A DNA stretch of 7,039 nucleotides from Candidatus Aminicenantota bacterium (GTDB lineage: Bacteria > Acidobacteriota > Aminicenantia > Aminicenantales > Aminicenantaceae), in contig WTAW01000356.1 of NCBI GenBank assembly GCA_013139435.1, positions 1 to 7,039 of the forward strand. Direction: 5' to 3'. Positions 5,765-7,039 of the stretch are shown one piece after another (position 1 is the first letter of the stretch; each line of letters begins with the position of its first letter). The position numbers and the translations under genes are program-made. The notes beneath the pieces were generated by a model that was given only the letters and a program-made list of their open reading frames with translations, was not told the origin of the DNA and ran no database searches.

Positions 5765-7039
5765 GTGAGATTTAAAGCCATTTGCCTTGTGGCTGCACTC
5801 CTTCTTTGCTCTCAATTCCTATCTTCCAGCACTGTCGATCCAGCCTCATACAGAGTTATCGTCCCCGCCTTCGATAATCCTCCCAAGATCGATGGAAAAT
5901 TGGATGAGCCCTTCTGGGAGAATGGGGCTATTCTCGAGAACTTCACTCAATACGAACCGGTGGAAGGGAGTGAACCCACCGAAAAAACCGTGGCCTACAT
6001 CGGATACGATGCAAACAATCTCTATATCGCTGTTCGCTGCTACGACTCCAACCCTAAGGCCATAAGAGCCTGTCTCACCCAAAGAGATAAGGTCATGGGC
6101 GATGACGAAGTCACCGTCTATCTGGACACATTCAATGATAAAAAGCGGGCCTTCGCCTTTCTGATCAACCCCTGCGGGGTGCAATCCGACGGCATATATG
6201 TCGAATCCGGTGGAGGGCGGAGAGGCCGCGGCCGGGGAGGCGGTTTCGACCGGATCGATAAAACCTGGGACACCTACTTCACCACCGATGCCCACATGGA
6301 TGACGAGGGCTACACAGTCGAGATGGCGATCCCGTTCAAAAGCCTCCGATTTCCTCACTCCCAGCAGCAACTTTGGGGAATGCAGATCAAGCGGAATATC
6401 CGGAGAAAGAACGAGGAGATCTACTGGTACCCCCGGTCCCGCGACATCAATGGATTCCTGATCCAGGCCGGGACCATACAGATCGATGGCAGCCTGAACA
6501 AGGGAAAGAACTTCGAGGTCATGCCTGTCGTGACCGGACTGAAGGAAAAAGAAGAGAAATTCGATCCGGAAGCCGGATTAAACTTGAAGTACGGCATCAC
6601 TTCCGACCTGACTGCGGATGCCACCATCAATCCGGACTTCAGCCAGGTGGAAGCGGATATGCCCCAGATCGACGTCAACCAGCGCTATGCCCTCTATTAT
6701 CCGGAGAAAAGGCCATTCTTTCTCGAGGGCAAAGACTACTTCGACACACCTCTTGAATTGCTGTACACGCGGACGATCGTCGACCCCGCATGGGGATTTA
6801 AGCTTACCGGCAAAATCGGGAAGACAACTATGGGTGTTTTGAGCACATACGATCTGAACGCCACGGCGATCAATATCCCAGGAGAAGATAGTGAAAATGG
6901 GGAAGAAGACCTGATCCAAAAAGGATACGTGAATGTGTTCCGCCTGAAACAAGACCTCTTCACCGAATCATATATCGGGCTCATCATCACTGATAAAGAG
7001 ATCAGAGAATCCGGGGGCGCATCCATTTCCGATTACAAC
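5765..7039 (+). CDS. CBM9-like/DUF5916 outer-membrane protein, 3' end missing
   Basis: The frame stays open from the GTG at 5765 to the window edge: 425 codons with no stop and no frameshift. GTG is chosen because it immediately begins a signal peptide (RFK, then a hydrophobic run to about residue 19, probable cut near SSST at 20-23) and lies three bases after the previous stop. No ATG occurs in this frame until codon 111. Cys15 follows LLL, so a lipobox is not supported. Residues about 30-250 resemble the CBM9-like/DOMON beta-sandwich (PKIDGKLDEPFW at 40-51, AYIGYDANNLYIAVRCYD at 77-94). Around 288-322 is the hallmark of the DUF5916 family, with NPDFSQVEAD and then YPEKRPFFLEG. Family knowledge: these proteins are about 700-900 residues, and the missing C-terminal part is predicted to be an outer-membrane beta-barrel. 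Function is unknown; sugar binding should not be assumed. Linkage to the efflux operon suggests an accessory envelope role. Confidence 0.88.
   Translation, partial: MRFKAICLVAALLLCSQFLSSSTVDPASYRVIVPAFDNPPKIDGKLDEPFWENGAILENFTQYEPVEGSEPTEKTVAYIGYDANNLYIAVRCYDSNPKAIRACLTQRDKVMGDDEVTVYLDTFNDKKRAFAFLINPCGVQSDGIYVESGGGRRGRGRGGGFDRIDKTWDTYFTTDAHMDDEGYTVEMAIPFKSLRFPHSQQQLWGMQIKRNIRRKNEEIYWYPRSRDINGFLIQAGTIQIDGSLNKGKNFEVMPVVTGLKEKEEKFDPEAGLNLKYGITSDLTADATINPDFSQVEADMPQIDVNQRYALYYPEKRPFFLEGKDYFDTPLELLYTRTIVDPAWGFKLTGKIGKTTMGVLSTYDLNATAINIPGEDSENGEEDLIQKGYVNVFRLKQDLFTESYIGLIITDKEIRESGGASISDYN
6224..6233. repeat. 10-bp perfect GC palindrome inside the DUF5916 gene
   Basis: GGCCGCGGCC reads the same on both strands. 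It sits in a locally G-rich stretch (about 6208-6243) that encodes a Gly/Arg-rich loop (residues about 149-160). It is most likely a by-product of GGC/CGC/CGG codons and not a regulatory site. Confidence 0.4.

Noticed and set aside
5765..5812. Lipoprotein signal in the DUF5916 protein (Cys15 after LLL)
   Set aside because: The residue before Cys is Leu, not Gly/Ala/Ser, so the lipobox is not met; an ordinary signal peptide fits better.
5846..6370. 174-residue open frame on the - strand
   Set aside because: Antisense to the well-supported CBM9-like/DUF5916 coding frame, with no ribosome site or family motif.
6373..6756. 127-residue + strand open frame
   Set aside because: Out of frame with the DUF5916 gene, whose hallmark motif is encoded through this same stretch.

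Overview
The window is a tightly packed stretch with every gene on the + strand, mid-range G+C and almost no non-coding DNA. It looks like one operon, cut at both ends, from a diderm (Gram-negative-type) bacterium. The evidence is a TolC-type outer-membrane channel, a periplasmic adaptor and a DUF5916-type outer-membrane barrel. DUF5916 barrels next to ECF-sigma-controlled efflux genes would suit Acidobacteriota (including Aminicenantes-like lineages), Bacteroidota or related phyla. This placement is inferred from gene content only and is tentative; no rRNA or phylogenetic marker is present.

Layout: 1-447 is the 3' part of a zinc-finger (zf-HC2/ZAS-type) anti-sigma factor, whose ECF sigma partner would be expected just upstream of the window. 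444-881 is a small membrane-anchored periplasmic protein of the Spy/CpxP/CnrR-like LTxxQ group. 878-2203 is a MacA-like membrane-fusion adaptor. 2260-2952 is a MacB-type ABC ATPase and 2954-4171 is its separately encoded MacB/FtsX permease. 4196-5761 is a TolC-family outer-membrane protein. 5765 to the right edge is the N-terminal 425 codons of a CBM9-like/DUF5916 outer-membrane protein, with a GTG start three bases after the tolC-like stop.

How they fit together: ATPase, permease, adaptor and TolC form a complete MacAB-TolC-type tripartite system running from cytoplasm to outer medium. The anti-sigma factor and the Spy-like protein come first and are joined to the adaptor by two 4-base ATGA overlaps, so regulation, periplasmic sensing or chaperoning, and export are probably produced together. 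The likely model is an ECF-controlled envelope-stress or efflux operon, with the DUF5916 protein as an accessory outer-membrane component of unknown role. The substrate cannot be read from the sequence.

No tRNA, rRNA, CRISPR array, insertion sequence, convincing internal promoter or terminator was seen. The longest non-coding gap is 56 bases (2204-2259).
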